34,131 nt of DNA, from the NCBI GenBank assembly GCA_013289195.1, contig JABDAI010000006.1:10928-45058 (forward strand), read 5' to 3'. Numbering within the stretch: position 1 is the first letter of the stretch; each line of letters starts with the position of its first letter. Below are positions 1 to 8,246 of this stretch, in pieces. A program made the translations under genes and the position numbers. This stretch comes from Verrucomicrobiota bacterium (GTDB lineage Bacteria > Verrucomicrobiota > Verrucomicrobiae > Opitutales > CG1-02-43-26). The notes under the pieces were generated by a model, which made no database searches, was not told where the DNA came from, and saw only the letters and a program-made list of their open reading frames with translations.

Positions 1-680
1 TTATAAATGAGTTCCCATTGCGCAGCAGAACCATAGACTTTTCCACTAATTTTAGAAAGCGTATCGCCTGTAAGAACTGTATACTCATTAAACTTTACAG
101 GTTCTTGTTTTTGTTTTATCTTATTAACTCCAGGAGCAAAGAGATTCACAGTAGTGGAAGCATTTCCTTTTACTTGACTAGCATTAAGAGTCGTCTGCTT
201 GCGTTGAGGCATTTGAGCTATTCGCTTTTTAAGTGCCAAATTCTCTTCTTGGACCTGTTTTAATAGATCCATCAGATCGAGCCGTGTAGTATCGTCATCA
301 AAGGGACGGCCGGGAAGGGTCTGGGCAAAACTTTTTTTTGCTCTCTCAATCATTTGCCGGACAATTACAGATTGCTCGACATCTGGCTTAGCTTCCAAAA
401 ATTTTTTAAAATGGTAAATCGCAGCCAAAGGATCATTAAAATGCTCTAAATAAAGGCGACCAACCTCAAGATGGGATTGAGGGGCATCGCGGCGACTTTC
501 AATAATATTCAAAAAAATAGACATCGATTCTTGATAACGACCTGCACGGTAATATCTTTGTCCGGCTTGAAACTTGTCATCATCTTTTTCTAAAATAGTT
601 CCATCGCCATTTTTATTACACCCACATAAAAATAGCAAACATCCAGTAATGACTATATTTAAAAACATTTTTCCAACCAT
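1..680 (-). CDS. LysM/TPR lipoprotein, 3' end cut by window edge
   Basis: The ORF starts at 680 (ATG) and runs off the left edge, so only its first 226 codons are visible. Residues 1-21 form a lipoprotein signal ending in LCGC, with Cys21 as the probable lipidated residue. Residues about 36-100 look like two TPR-type helical hairpins (RYYRAGRYQESMSIF; LYLEHFNDPLAAIYHFKKF). A coiled-coil stretch follows at about 134-157, then a Ser/Thr/Lys/Gln-rich linker. From about residue 199 a LysM peptidoglycan-binding domain begins (YTVLTGDTLSKISGKVYG). This order suggests an envelope protein held in a membrane by lipid and touching the cell wall. No function beyond that can be assigned. A second possible start (MFLN) lies 12 bases downstream. 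No Shine-Dalgarno sequence is visible. Confidence 0.8.
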   Translation of the reverse strand, partial: MVGKMFLNIVITGCLLFLCGCNKNGDGTILEKDDDKFQAGQRYYRAGRYQESMSIFLNIIESRRDAPQSHLEVGRLYLEHFNDPLAAIYHFKKFLEAKPDVEQSVIVRQMIERAKKSFAQTLPGRPFDDDTTRLDLMDLLKQVQEENLALKKRIAQMPQRKQTTLNASQVKGNASTTVNLFAPGVNKIKQKQEPVKFNEYTVLTGDTLSKISGKVYGSAAQWELIY

Positions 681-781
681 GACTATTATAACCTAATTTA
701 ACTTTTTTTAAGAAAAAAATGCAACTGTTATTGTATCATTGTGAGGTAAGCAAATGGAAACTAAACATGCTTGACCCGATT

Positions 782-3127
782 TCAAGTTGACAACTTAGTT
801 TGTAAAAAGCCAGATTTTATGAATACTTCTGTTGCTTTTTGTTTATAGAAATCGTGTTCAATGCGTACCCGTTTGTTATCGAGATGTCGCATTAAGTGAT
901 CAGAAAGATCGTTGTTAGGTTTGTCGTAGATTTGACGAATTTCTATTTCTTCCAATTTTATTCCCAAAGCTTGAATTTTATCAATTAGCTGCTTTTTTTC
1001 ATTCAAAGCCATGCCTTCGATGCCATAGACCTCGTCCATTAATTGTTGTATTACTGGCACTATTTCTTGCAATTTACTTTTAGCTTCACCTTCAAATCGC
1101 ATTTTGAATATATTTAAATTTGCTGCATATTCTATTAAATTATCTTCAGTAAATGCTGTTATTAATTTATTCATAGCTTGGCCTAAGGGCTGCTTTTGAG
1201 CAAATCGTTCGTGTAACATCGTTGAAATAGGACGGCCAAGTCCAAGGCATTCATTAAATTTAATGACATAGTATAGAAAACCTTCCGCATTTTCCCCATA
1301 ATTTTGATTTAATAATACTGCTTGTATGCTATTAAGCTTAAAAAGGTTGGCAAGTATATTGCCCATATATTGTGATGCATGGAACATCTTGATTTGATTT
1401 TCTGCCAGATTTAGTGCCACAATAGCACCATCTGGACAAATTTTTTCATCAATTGCCAAGATTTCAATTATTGCTTTAATTTCTCTAAGAGATTGATCTT
1501 TCGCGTAATCTGTTTTGATACTCTCTAATTCTACAGTAATACCAGCAAGATAATCAAAAACACTGGCAATTTGATGTATAATAGATTGTACTCCAACGGG
1601 AGTTCCTGCATCTTTTGATCCTAAGCATTTACCACACAATCTCTGTAAACTAGGAATTTTAGTATCATAATCTGTTGGATAAATTTTTTGTAGGATTGTG
1701 GGTAAAATCACTAAATTAAGTTCATTCCAATCATCTTGAGAAATATTTCCTGAGCGACATGGAAGCATATTCCATTTATCCATATCGCAGTCATTGAAAA
1801 GTTTTTTAATATTCAGAAATGGACCTTGGAAGCCAGTCTTTGAACGTTCCATTTGTTCTGCTTCGTAAATATTTGTTATTTTTTGGAAAATAAATTTCGT
1901 CCAATCAAAAGAATTTCCCAAATTGAAGATTTGATGTATTTCATTTTTTTGAAGTTTATAAGAACCTTTTAAAGATAACCAATCTGTCATTTTTTTATGA
2001 ATGAGATCAAATTGGGGATGCGTTAGGAATTGTAAAAGTATGTCAGGCTCTAATTTGTCAGCTCCTTGCCATAAGTGCGTATTAGTGCAAAGAACTTTGA
2101 GCACGAGTCTAGGGTCTTTTAAAGAAAGAATTGTATCCAGGATTTCATCAGGCAACTTGTTATTGCCTTTATACAATTCAGGAAATTCACCCAAATAGTA
2201 AAGTACCCTCCAAAGAGGTTCTACATCATCTACGCCTATCCACAATGACGGATATTTGAAAGTATATGAAGTAGTAGTAATTCTATCTCCGAGGAGATTT
2301 GTATTTGTCTCTACTTTAATATCATAAAACATATCCCAAGGATAACCAGCCAAATAAAGCATGTCTTTTAAGTGAATATTCGAGAAAGATGTTTGATTTG
2401 ATAGGGTTGTCAGTGCTTTCCATGGACGACTTATAATTATTTCATCTAAAATCTCATTAGGTAATTTAAGTAATTTTCCTGTCACTCCTGATCGTGTATT
2501 ACAAAAAGCTCCAATTAAAAATTTCAATTTAAGAAATTTATTATTAGATGAACACACTTTCCTAATAAATAAAGAGGCTTCGTGGCACACCAATAAAGCT
2601 CCATATAACATGATAAAAAGTCCTAAACCATAAGTAGCAGTCGATACAAGAGTTACAATTGGCCCGAAGATATTGAATTTAGGATCATTATATAATGTAT
2701 GAGCTTTAGAAACAATCCGAGAGTCTATTAAATTTAATAATTTCGTTTTACCGAATATTTGCATGCATAATTGAATAAAAGCTATTTGCAAATCATAATA
2801 AGTCTTGGAGAAAAAATTCACGATAAGCTTAATTATAGGACGCAACCAAGCCTGTATAAAGGTGTTAAATTTAGTCCAAATAATCGTAAAAGTCCGAATA
2901 ATCGTGGCAGGTATTGAAGAATTTTCGCCAATTGTTCTAGCCAATAAGCCTTTTGTGGCATTTGATAATAAATCGTAATTATTATAAGTAATTATTCCAA
3001 ACGCGATGCCTCCAAGGACTGATGGAATCCCTATTTTAATCGTACGATTAGAGAAGATCCTTTCATTAGGATTCATTGTATTTAAGAAATTATCTATTTT
3101 AGTGTTTACCGGAGAGAGTATATTCAT
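782..3127 (-). CDS. large membrane protein with F-box-like and NEL-like stretches (effector candidate)
   Basis: 781 residues from the ATG at 3127; the longer frame from 3166 needs a TTG start and adds only 13 residues. Two hydrophobic segments (about 31-48 and 153-181) suggest membrane insertion. Two stretches resemble the eukaryotic F-box pattern: LPNEILDEIIISRPWKALTTL (222-242, split by me as LPNEILDEII and what follows) and LPDEILDTILSLKDPRLVL (325-343). Near the C-terminus, C564-P-D-G followed by AIVALN, then FLYYVIKFNECLGLG (617-631), resembles the CxD and LAYQxxLxxxLGL blocks of NEL-type E3 ubiquitin ligases (IpaH/SspH family), although the Arg usually following CxD is Gly here. No LRR region is seen. 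The family resemblance is my own reading, not a search result; the protein could equally be a lineage-specific helical membrane protein. It is not obviously in an operon. Confidence 0.55.
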   Translation of the reverse strand: MNILSPVNTKIDNFLNTMNPNERIFSNRTIKIGIPSVLGGIAFGIITYNNYDLLSNATKGLLARTIGENSSIPATIIRTFTIIWTKFNTFIQAWLRPIIKLIVNFFSKTYYDLQIAFIQLCMQIFGKTKLLNLIDSRIVSKAHTLYNDPKFNIFGPIVTLVSTATYGLGLFIMLYGALLVCHEASLFIRKVCSSNNKFLKLKFLIGAFCNTRSGVTGKLLKLPNEILDEIIISRPWKALTTLSNQTSFSNIHLKDMLYLAGYPWDMFYDIKVETNTNLLGDRITTTSYTFKYPSLWIGVDDVEPLWRVLYYLGEFPELYKGNNKLPDEILDTILSLKDPRLVLKVLCTNTHLWQGADKLEPDILLQFLTHPQFDLIHKKMTDWLSLKGSYKLQKNEIHQIFNLGNSFDWTKFIFQKITNIYEAEQMERSKTGFQGPFLNIKKLFNDCDMDKWNMLPCRSGNISQDDWNELNLVILPTILQKIYPTDYDTKIPSLQRLCGKCLGSKDAGTPVGVQSIIHQIASVFDYLAGITVELESIKTDYAKDQSLREIKAIIEILAIDEKICPDGAIVALNLAENQIKMFHASQYMGNILANLFKLNSIQAVLLNQNYGENAEGFLYYVIKFNECLGLGRPISTMLHERFAQKQPLGQAMNKLITAFTEDNLIEYAANLNIFKMRFEGEAKSKLQEIVPVIQQLMDEVYGIEGMALNEKKQLIDKIQALGIKLEEIEIRQIYDKPNNDLSDHLMRHLDNKRVRIEHDFYKQKATEVFIKSGFLQTKLST

Positions 3128-3190
3128 TTTTTTTATAAGTTTTATGTATGACAAGAAGATACACAAAAAGTTTTATAAGTCAAAGAAATT

Positions 3191-3254
3191 ATACCAATTT
3201 CCAATAGACCTCTTTCGAAACCAACTCTTTTGCTCTCTAGGGGCGTCAAAAATT
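3191..3254 (+). repeat. dispersed repeat, copy 1
   Basis: Bases 3205-3253 match 34030-34078 with three mismatches over 49 positions. The shared core contains TCTTTCGAAACCAACTCTTT and TTGCTCTCTAG and ends in GTCAAAAAT. The upstream ATACCAATTTCC (3191-3202) also recurs in the palindrome at 10365-10398. It lies between the large membrane protein gene and rpmG, outside any gene. Confidence 0.8.
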
Positions 3255-3275
3255 AAAACTCTAAGCATAGAGTAC

Positions 3276-3299
3276 TTCTCAGTTTTGTTGGACTAACTG
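3276..3299. repeat. short inverted repeat upstream of the large membrane protein gene
   Basis: CTCAGTT and AACTGAG form a 7-bp stem around a ten-base spacer. A smaller stem, CTCTA/TAGAG around AGCA, lies just before it at about 3259-3272. Neither is followed by a clear T-run, so a terminator role for rpmG (minus strand, ending at 3335) is possible but not shown. Confidence 0.35.
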
Positions 3300-3334
3300 A
3301 GAACCGACAAAAATCTTACTTACAACACAGGGAC

Positions 3335-3511
3335 CTACTTCTTAATTTCTTTATGAAGGGTATGTCTTTTCAAATGCTTATTATATTTCTTTTTTTCAAG
3401 ACGTTCTGCAGTATTAGGATTTTTCTTATTACGTGTAGACATATAGCGTGAAGGTGGTTTACCTTCTTTACGAGCTTCTGTGCATTCCAAAATGATATGT
3501 TCTTGTGGCAT
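3335..3511 (-). CDS. rpmG: 50S ribosomal protein L33
   Basis: A 58-residue basic protein with the L33 signature [20 protein letters not shown], followed by [18 protein letters not shown]. It sits in the 50S subunit near the E site. The usual zinc-ribbon Cys pairs are absent; only Cys10 remains, so this is a Cys-poor (zinc-independent, C-minus) form. The N-terminus ([20 protein letters not shown]) is longer than in E. coli or Chlamydia L33 and is the type I associate with Verrucomicrobiota. The ATG at 3511 fits this leader, and there is no Shine-Dalgarno sequence. It lies 72 bases downstream of the EIIA/diadenylate cyclase gene on the same strand and could be co-transcribed with it. Confidence 0.93.
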   Translation of the reverse strand: MPQEHIILECTEARKEGKPPSRYMSTRNKKNPNTAERLEKKKYNKHLKRHTLHKEIKK

Positions 3512-3583
3512 GATTCTAATTTATGTTATTTTATATACTGTAAAAGAAATTTTTCTTAAGACAACAAAAAAAACCATATTTTT

Positions 3584-4915
3584 TTATATTAATGGAAGCA
3601 TTTGTCCTCGTCTAAAGATAGTAACCTGTCTAGTACTGGCAGAAACGGTAATACTAATACAATCAGTTGCCTTTGATATGGCGGCTGCAGCGGCATGGCG
3701 GGACCCTAGCCCACCGGGTAATTCATAGGCAAAATCGGGTGCATAAATAAGCGTTCCAGCAGAATCCAAAACACCGTCGCCTCGAATAATAAAAGCACCA
3801 TCGATTGTGGAAAATTCTTTTACGGTTTCATCCATAAAGGGGTTCAAGATATTACGATCTTCGTCTTTATAGCCATAAAAGGGGTTGAGAACTAAGGGTT
3901 TTGTAAAGGGTTTCAGGGCTTTGGCATCGCCAATTACAAAGAGGCATCCAATGGGTTTGCCTTCCCTACCCTCAACAGCAAGTTCGGTAGCAATGGCTAG
4001 TGCGCGTTCCAAAACTTCTGGTTTTACGGAACTTGGAAGCATGTCGGAGTGGTGGTTAAAAATTATCTGAAATTCTTTTGCTATGTCTATAACAACTACG
4101 GTATCAAACTGGTTACTATTGGGATTTCCTGCGATACAACAGAGTTTATCATTAAAATTGAGTATTCCGCGAGAAAGACCTATAAGAACGGCACTTCTCA
4201 TTTGGGAAAGTCTATTTTTAGAAAAGGACCTAACAGCTATAATTGAATCCACAGCCCCACCTTCTTGAAAATAATCCGAAGCGGATTGGGTGACTAATAC
4301 AGTTTTCAAACTACCAAGTCCAGTAAGGTCCAGTCCTGCTGAAAAAGTATCTGCAAAAACCATGGCTCGAGTGCAATTGGCTCCTTTTGCAATTTTGGCA
4401 GATTCTTTTAGAATCAGACGATTAAATTTGTTACTATTAGATTTATCGATGGAAATCGTGCCACTGAAAGCTTTTTTAATTTTGCCACGAAATTCTTTCA
4501 TGTTTGGAGTATTGACCAAATTTTGAATGAGATCTTGATTTTGAAAAATCCTTGCCATTGTCGATAATACGGTCAAATAATTTTTCTCTTTTTCTCCAGC
4601 TAATAAAAGAAAAATTAGACGTAACTCTCGATACTCATCCATACCCTGAAATTCAAGACCTTTAGGACAGCGTCCTATCGCAAAGATATACGGACGTTTC
4701 ATAGAAACTCGCAGATGCGGCAAAGCAATTCCGTGTCCTAAATAGGTCGTCATATTCTTTTCCCGTTCAATAATAGATTTTTGTAATTCTTCTTTGATCA
4801 AATGATTTTCAACCTTCAAATTACAAACTCGGAGTAATTCTTCAATAGCTTCGTCAAAAGTCTTACTCTTGATATCGATAATCCTGTTCTCGGCTAAATA
4901 TCGGTCTAAATACAT
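3584..4915 (-). CDS. PTS EIIA domain fused to diadenylate cyclase (DacZ-like)
   Basis: 443 residues in three parts. Residues 1-150 are a PTS EIIA type-2 (fructose/mannitol/nitrogen) domain; GHGIALPH places the phospho-accepting His at 67. Residues about 165-285 resemble the pyruvate-kinase C-terminal-like domain that precedes the cyclase in archaeal DacZ. Residues about 297-443 are a DisA_N/DAC domain: ELAVEGREGKPIGCLFVIGD, the catalytic D372-G373-A374, and G404-S405-R406-H407. The classical RHR motif reads RHA here, as I recall for DacZ-type proteins. DAC domains condense two ATP into c-di-AMP, a messenger controlling potassium, osmolyte and wall homeostasis. No membrane segment is seen, so it is probably cytosolic. 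It starts 15 bases after nuoA, suggesting one transcript. The fusion implies that phosphorylation of His67 could control cyclase activity; this is inference. Confidence 0.85.
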   Translation of the reverse strand: MYLDRYLAENRIIDIKSKTFDEAIEELLRVCNLKVENHLIKEELQKSIIEREKNMTTYLGHGIALPHLRVSMKRPYIFAIGRCPKGLEFQGMDEYRELRLIFLLLAGEKEKNYLTVLSTMARIFQNQDLIQNLVNTPNMKEFRGKIKKAFSGTISIDKSNSNKFNRLILKESAKIAKGANCTRAMVFADTFSAGLDLTGLGSLKTVLVTQSASDYFQEGGAVDSIIAVRSFSKNRLSQMRSAVLIGLSRGILNFNDKLCCIAGNPNSNQFDTVVVIDIAKEFQIIFNHHSDMLPSSVKPEVLERALAIATELAVEGREGKPIGCLFVIGDAKALKPFTKPLVLNPFYGYKDEDRNILNPFMDETVKEFSTIDGAFIIRGDGVLDSAGTLIYAPDFAYELPGGLGSRHAAAAAISKATDCISITVSASTRQVTIFRRGQMLPLI

Positions 4916-4930
4916 AAAAAATTTATTAAA

Positions 4931-5305
4931 TTATTTTTCCCATTTTAAAGCTCCCTTTTTGAGCTCATAGATCAGACCTACAACTAATACTAAAAGAAAA
5001 AAGAGAATAGGAAGTAGAATGGGTATCTGTGCGGCAAGGAATTCTCGGTAGATTAATGCCCATGGCACAAGGAAAACAACTTCAATATCAAATACAATAA
5101 ACAACATAGCAGTGACATAAAACTTCACTGAAAATTGCGGATGAGAGGTCCCTTCAGTGAGCAATCCGCATTCGTAAGCGGCGTCCTTAATTTTATTTTT
5201 ACTAGCACGCTGTCCAAATATATAACTTGATCCTAAAATTATTACAGCCAGACCAACCGCTAATAAAATTTGTATTAAAACTGGTACATAGTTAATTAAC
5301 TCCAT
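4931..5305 (-). CDS. nuoA: NADH-quinone oxidoreductase subunit A
   Basis: 124 residues with three transmembrane helices: about 4-24 (VPVLIQILLAVGLAVIILG), a central helix (VTAMLFIVFDIEVVFLVPWA) and a third (LLPILFFLLVLVVGLIYELK). The loop YECGLLTEGTSHPQFSVKFY and the FDIEVVFLVPWA motif are hallmarks of NuoA/ND3, a membrane-arm subunit of complex I near the quinone site; YECG carries the conserved loop Cys. I chose the ATG at 5305 because the 12 extra residues upstream would need a TTG start and fit no NuoA. No other nuo gene is adjacent, so nuoA stands apart from the rest of the complex here; it is followed closely by the EIIA/diadenylate cyclase gene. Confidence 0.92.
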   Translation of the reverse strand: MELINYVPVLIQILLAVGLAVIILGSSYIFGQRASKNKIKDAAYECGLLTEGTSHPQFSVKFYVTAMLFIVFDIEVVFLVPWALIYREFLAAQIPILLPILFFLLVLVVGLIYELKKGALKWEK

Positions 5306-5494
5306 ATTGCTAATAAAGATTGAGAAATAGCTTTTTTGCAAGTACGATTTCAGTTTATTGATACAAAATCTCAGTTCAAGAAAGAGAAATTATTTATCCA
5401 CTTTCCTTTCAATAGCCAGATTCACTTGACTTTTAAGTTAGGATCGACAAATGAATATCATATATCACATTTTTATTAATTATATTTTATATTT

Positions 5495-6997
5495 ATGGAT
5501 GACAAAAAACTTTCGGATATTGGTCTGATCGGTTTAGCAGTAATGGGCCAAAATTTGGCTCTAAACATTGCAGATCATGGTTTTCAGATATCAGTTTATA
5601 ATCGAACTACTTCTAAGATGGAGGCTTTTGTAGCAGAACATCCAGATACTCCTGGTAAAATCTTGGGAAAAGCTAAGCTAGAAGATTTTGTTCGCTCCAT
5701 TAAGCGACCTCGTAAAATTATCATCCTTGTTCAAGCTGGCAAAAGTACTGATGCAGTTATTGACGAATTAGTTCCCTTATTGGATAAAGACGACATTATT
5801 ATTGATGGTGGCAATGCGCTTTGGACGGATACAATTAGGCGTGAAAAAATGCTGAATGAACGTCATCTAAAATTTATTGGTTCAGGGGTTTCTGGCGGAG
5901 AAGAAGGTGCGCGTTTTGGTCCTTCATTAATGCCCGGAGGTGATTTTAATTCCTGGAAAGAATTAAAACCTATTTGGGAAGCTATCGCAGCTAAAGTAGA
6001 TCCTCTAACAGGAAAACCCCTCCAAGGCGCCAAACCGGGTCATCCGATAAAAGGAGGTGTTCCTTGTACCGCTTATATCGGGGAAAATGGTGCAGGCCAT
6101 TACGTCAAAATGGTCCACAATGGTATTGAATATGCTGATATGCAAATGATTTGCGAAGCCTATCATTTGATGAAAAATTTACTTCAAATGACCCCATATG
6201 AAATGGGCGAAGTTTTTGAAAATTGGAATAAGGGCATTCTAGATTCGTTTCTCATTGAAATCACTGCAGATATTTTAAAACAAAAAGACCCAATCACTGG
6301 TCAACCTTTCGTTGACGTTGTGCTTGATGTAGCAGGGCAAAAGGGTACTGGAAAATGGACTTCTATTAATGCACTTGATATGGGCGTCCCTGCAGAAACG
6401 ATTGCAGAAGCGGTTTTTGCACGGTTTATGAGTGCTATAAAGGAAGAACGTATAGCAGCCTCAAAAATTTTAAGTGGACCGAAAAAAACTCCTCCTGTTC
6501 ACAAGGATGTTCTTCTTCGTACTATTCACGATGCCTTATATTGTTCGAAAATCTGTTCTTATGCTCAAGGTTTTCAATTGATGCGCCAAGCTCAAGTGGA
6601 CTATAACTGGACTTTTAATTTTGGTGAAATTGCCCAAATTTGGCGTGGAGGATGTATCATAAGAGCAGCCTTCTTGCAAAAAATAACAAATGCTTACAAA
6701 AGTAATCCTGAATTGGCAAATTTACTTCTCGATCCTTACTTCCAACAAACTATTGAAGACGCTCAATCTAATTGGCGCCATGTCGTGGCTCTTGCCATTC
6801 GAGAAGGCATTCCCATACCTACGTTCACTTCAGCAATCTCGTATTACGATGCCTATCGGACCGAACGTTTACCACAAAATCTTCTCCAAGCACAGCGGGA
6901 TTATTTTGGAGCACATACTTATGAACGTGTAGACCAACCTCGTGGTTCTTTTTTCCATATCGATTGGCCTAATCCATTGCGACCTCAGATACATTAG
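5495..6997 (+). CDS. gnd: 6-phosphogluconate dehydrogenase (decarboxylating)
   Basis: 500 residues, slightly longer than the usual 470-480. The enzyme oxidises 6-phosphogluconate to ribulose 5-phosphate and CO2, making NADPH in the oxidative pentose phosphate pathway. The N-terminal Rossmann fold carries [16 protein letters not shown] and the cofactor-selecting [11 protein letters not shown]. The substrate motif [11 protein letters not shown], the [20 protein letters not shown] signature and [19 protein letters not shown] with the catalytic Lys are all intact. The C-terminal helical domain includes [12 protein letters not shown]. The extra length lies partly in an insertion around [20 protein letters not shown]. 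The ATG at 5495 has no Shine-Dalgarno sequence. The DUF445 gene starts 17 bases downstream and may share the transcript. Confidence 0.95.
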   Translation: MDDKKLSDIGLIGLAVMGQNLALNIADHGFQISVYNRTTSKMEAFVAEHPDTPGKILGKAKLEDFVRSIKRPRKIIILVQAGKSTDAVIDELVPLLDKDDIIIDGGNALWTDTIRREKMLNERHLKFIGSGVSGGEEGARFGPSLMPGGDFNSWKELKPIWEAIAAKVDPLTGKPLQGAKPGHPIKGGVPCTAYIGENGAGHYVKMVHNGIEYADMQMICEAYHLMKNLLQMTPYEMGEVFENWNKGILDSFLIEITADILKQKDPITGQPFVDVVLDVAGQKGTGKWTSINALDMGVPAETIAEAVFARFMSAIKEERIAASKILSGPKKTPPVHKDVLLRTIHDALYCSKICSYAQGFQLMRQAQVDYNWTFNFGEIAQIWRGGCIIRAAFLQKITNAYKSNPELANLLLDPYFQQTIEDAQSNWRHVVALAIREGIPIPTFTSAISYYDAYRTERLPQNLLQAQRDYFGAHTYERVDQPRGSFFHIDWPNPLRPQIH

Positions 6998-7014
6998 TCT
7001 GTTTGCTTTATTCT

Positions 7015-7632
7015 ATGTTTTATTTAACATTAATATTGATTCCAACAATTACTGGTTTAATTGGCTGGGGAACTAATTGGATTGCCATCAAAATGCTGTT
7101 TAGGCCTAAAAGAACTTTTCATTTTTTAGGTCTGAAGTGGCAAGGATTAATTCCTAGAAGACGTACGCAAATTGCGAGCACTATAGCAGAAATTATTGAA
7201 CGCGATATTCTTAGTTCTCACACAATTCAACATGAACTTAAGCAAATCAATCTCCATCCTTACTTAAAAGAACTTGCCACACGTCTCGTTCATGATAGCT
7301 TGGCTAAAAAATTGAAAAGCATTCCTTTTCTGGGCAATTTTATAACCAGTTCTTCCTTAGAGATGCTTGAAAAAATGACTCTAGAAGCTATTGAGGAGGA
7401 AGCACAACCTCTCATGGATAAACTTGCTATTGAAATGGAAAAGCAAGTTCATGTTAAGCGAATTATCGAAGAAAAAATTAATGAATTTGATTTAGATAGA
7501 CTGGAATCGATGATTATGGAAACTGCCCGTAGGGAATTTAAAATGATAGAATGGCTAGGCGGTATTCTCGGATTTATTTTAGGCCTTGTTCAACTTTTAA
7601 TCATTTGGCTGGCTGGAAGTTTAATTTCTTAA
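7015..7632 (+). CDS. DUF445 family membrane protein
   Basis: 205 residues from the ATG at 7015; a TTG four codons upstream is less likely. The N-terminus holds the DUF445 signature: a membrane helix (LTLILIPTITGLIGWGTNWIA) followed by IKMLFRPKR. A long amphipathic helical region with many Glu and Lys residues spans about 45-175, and a second membrane helix (GGILGFILGLVQLLIIWLAG) sits at the C-terminus. Membership of DUF445 (YheB-like) is clear from the first 40 residues, but the family has no settled function. The gene follows gnd by 17 bases. Its TAA overlaps the TAA of the convergent gene on the minus strand by two bases. Confidence 0.8.
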   Translation: MFYLTLILIPTITGLIGWGTNWIAIKMLFRPKRTFHFLGLKWQGLIPRRRTQIASTIAEIIERDILSSHTIQHELKQINLHPYLKELATRLVHDSLAKKLKSIPFLGNFITSSSLEMLEKMTLEAIEEEAQPLMDKLAIEMEKQVHVKRIIEEKINEFDLDRLESMIMETARREFKMIEWLGGILGFILGLVQLLIIWLAGSLIS

Positions 7633-8225
7633 ACTTTTTTCTTTGGCTCTAAGAAGCGTTTACCTCGTTCTCTTGCAGAACTTTCTTTTTTGGGGCTTTT
7701 TTCAAGTTCTTTTTTCCGTTCCAAATCACGCTTTTTATCAGCTTCATCGATTTTTTCTTCCATCTTTTCAGTGCTTTTGCGTAATTCCTTCCTCATTGCT
7801 GCTTGAACCTTTTCAGAAGCGAAAGGATCGTAATCAGCACCAGGTTGTTTTCCGGGGGGAACGTCAATTTCATGAGGAAACCAATCTGCGACTTCATTGA
7901 TCGCGTCCTTATGCTTTTCAAGACCTGCTTTATCTTTTGATAAAATTCCTTCCATTATTGCCTTCACTGCTTCATAAGTAAGATATTTACCCTCTTTTTT
8001 AAGATCGTCTAAAGCTTTTGCAATCTGGGGGCCAAATTCCTTGCCAAATTTTTGTAAGAAGTACTTTCGAGCAGTTTCAGCATTTTCTAGTATAGCTACA
8101 TTTGAAGTAGCTTCACTTGAAGCCTTTGTTTCTTGCGAACTCGCTGTCCCTTTAACTTCTTTTTCTACGCCTTTTTGAAATTTTGTAAAATGTGGTTCAC
8201 TTCCTGTTGATTTAATATTTCCCAT
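7629..8225 (-). CDS. charged soluble protein with N-myristoylation-like start (effector candidate)
   Basis: 198 residues, no signal peptide and no membrane segment. The sequence begins MGNIKSTG, which fits the eukaryotic N-myristoyltransferase pattern (Gly2, small or hydrophobic residues, Ser6). Residues about 25-45 are rich in Ser, Thr, Ala and Glu. A more globular middle (about 48-120) has AETARKYFLQKFGKEFGPQI and YLTYEAVKAIMEGIL. The last 60 residues are Lys/Glu-rich and probably coiled coil, ending in RGKRFLEPKKKV, which resembles a basic nuclear localisation signal. I recognise no family. These traits would fit a protein delivered into a eukaryotic host cell, but each short motif can arise by chance. 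The gene converges with the DUF445 gene and lies just downstream of xerD on the same strand. Confidence 0.7.
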   Translation of the reverse strand: MGNIKSTGSEPHFTKFQKGVEKEVKGTASSQETKASSEATSNVAILENAETARKYFLQKFGKEFGPQIAKALDDLKKEGKYLTYEAVKAIMEGILSKDKAGLEKHKDAINEVADWFPHEIDVPPGKQPGADYDPFASEKVQAAMRKELRKSTEKMEEKIDEADKKRDLERKKELEKSPKKESSARERGKRFLEPKKKV

Positions 8226-8246
8226 AGTTTTAAGCTATGTCATTTA

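Noticed and set aside
18..263. Plus-strand frame of 81 codons at the left edge
   Set aside because: It is antisense to the LysM/TPR lipoprotein gene, whose minus-strand frame has a lipobox, TPR hairpins and a LysM start.
3480..3728. Plus-strand frame over the end of the cyclase gene and rpmG
   Set aside because: It overlaps two genes with clear families on the other strand and shows no motif of its own.
5426..5458. TTGACT upstream of gnd as a promoter
   Set aside because: No acceptable -10 box occurs at 16-18 bases; the nearest A/T matches are at 21 bases.
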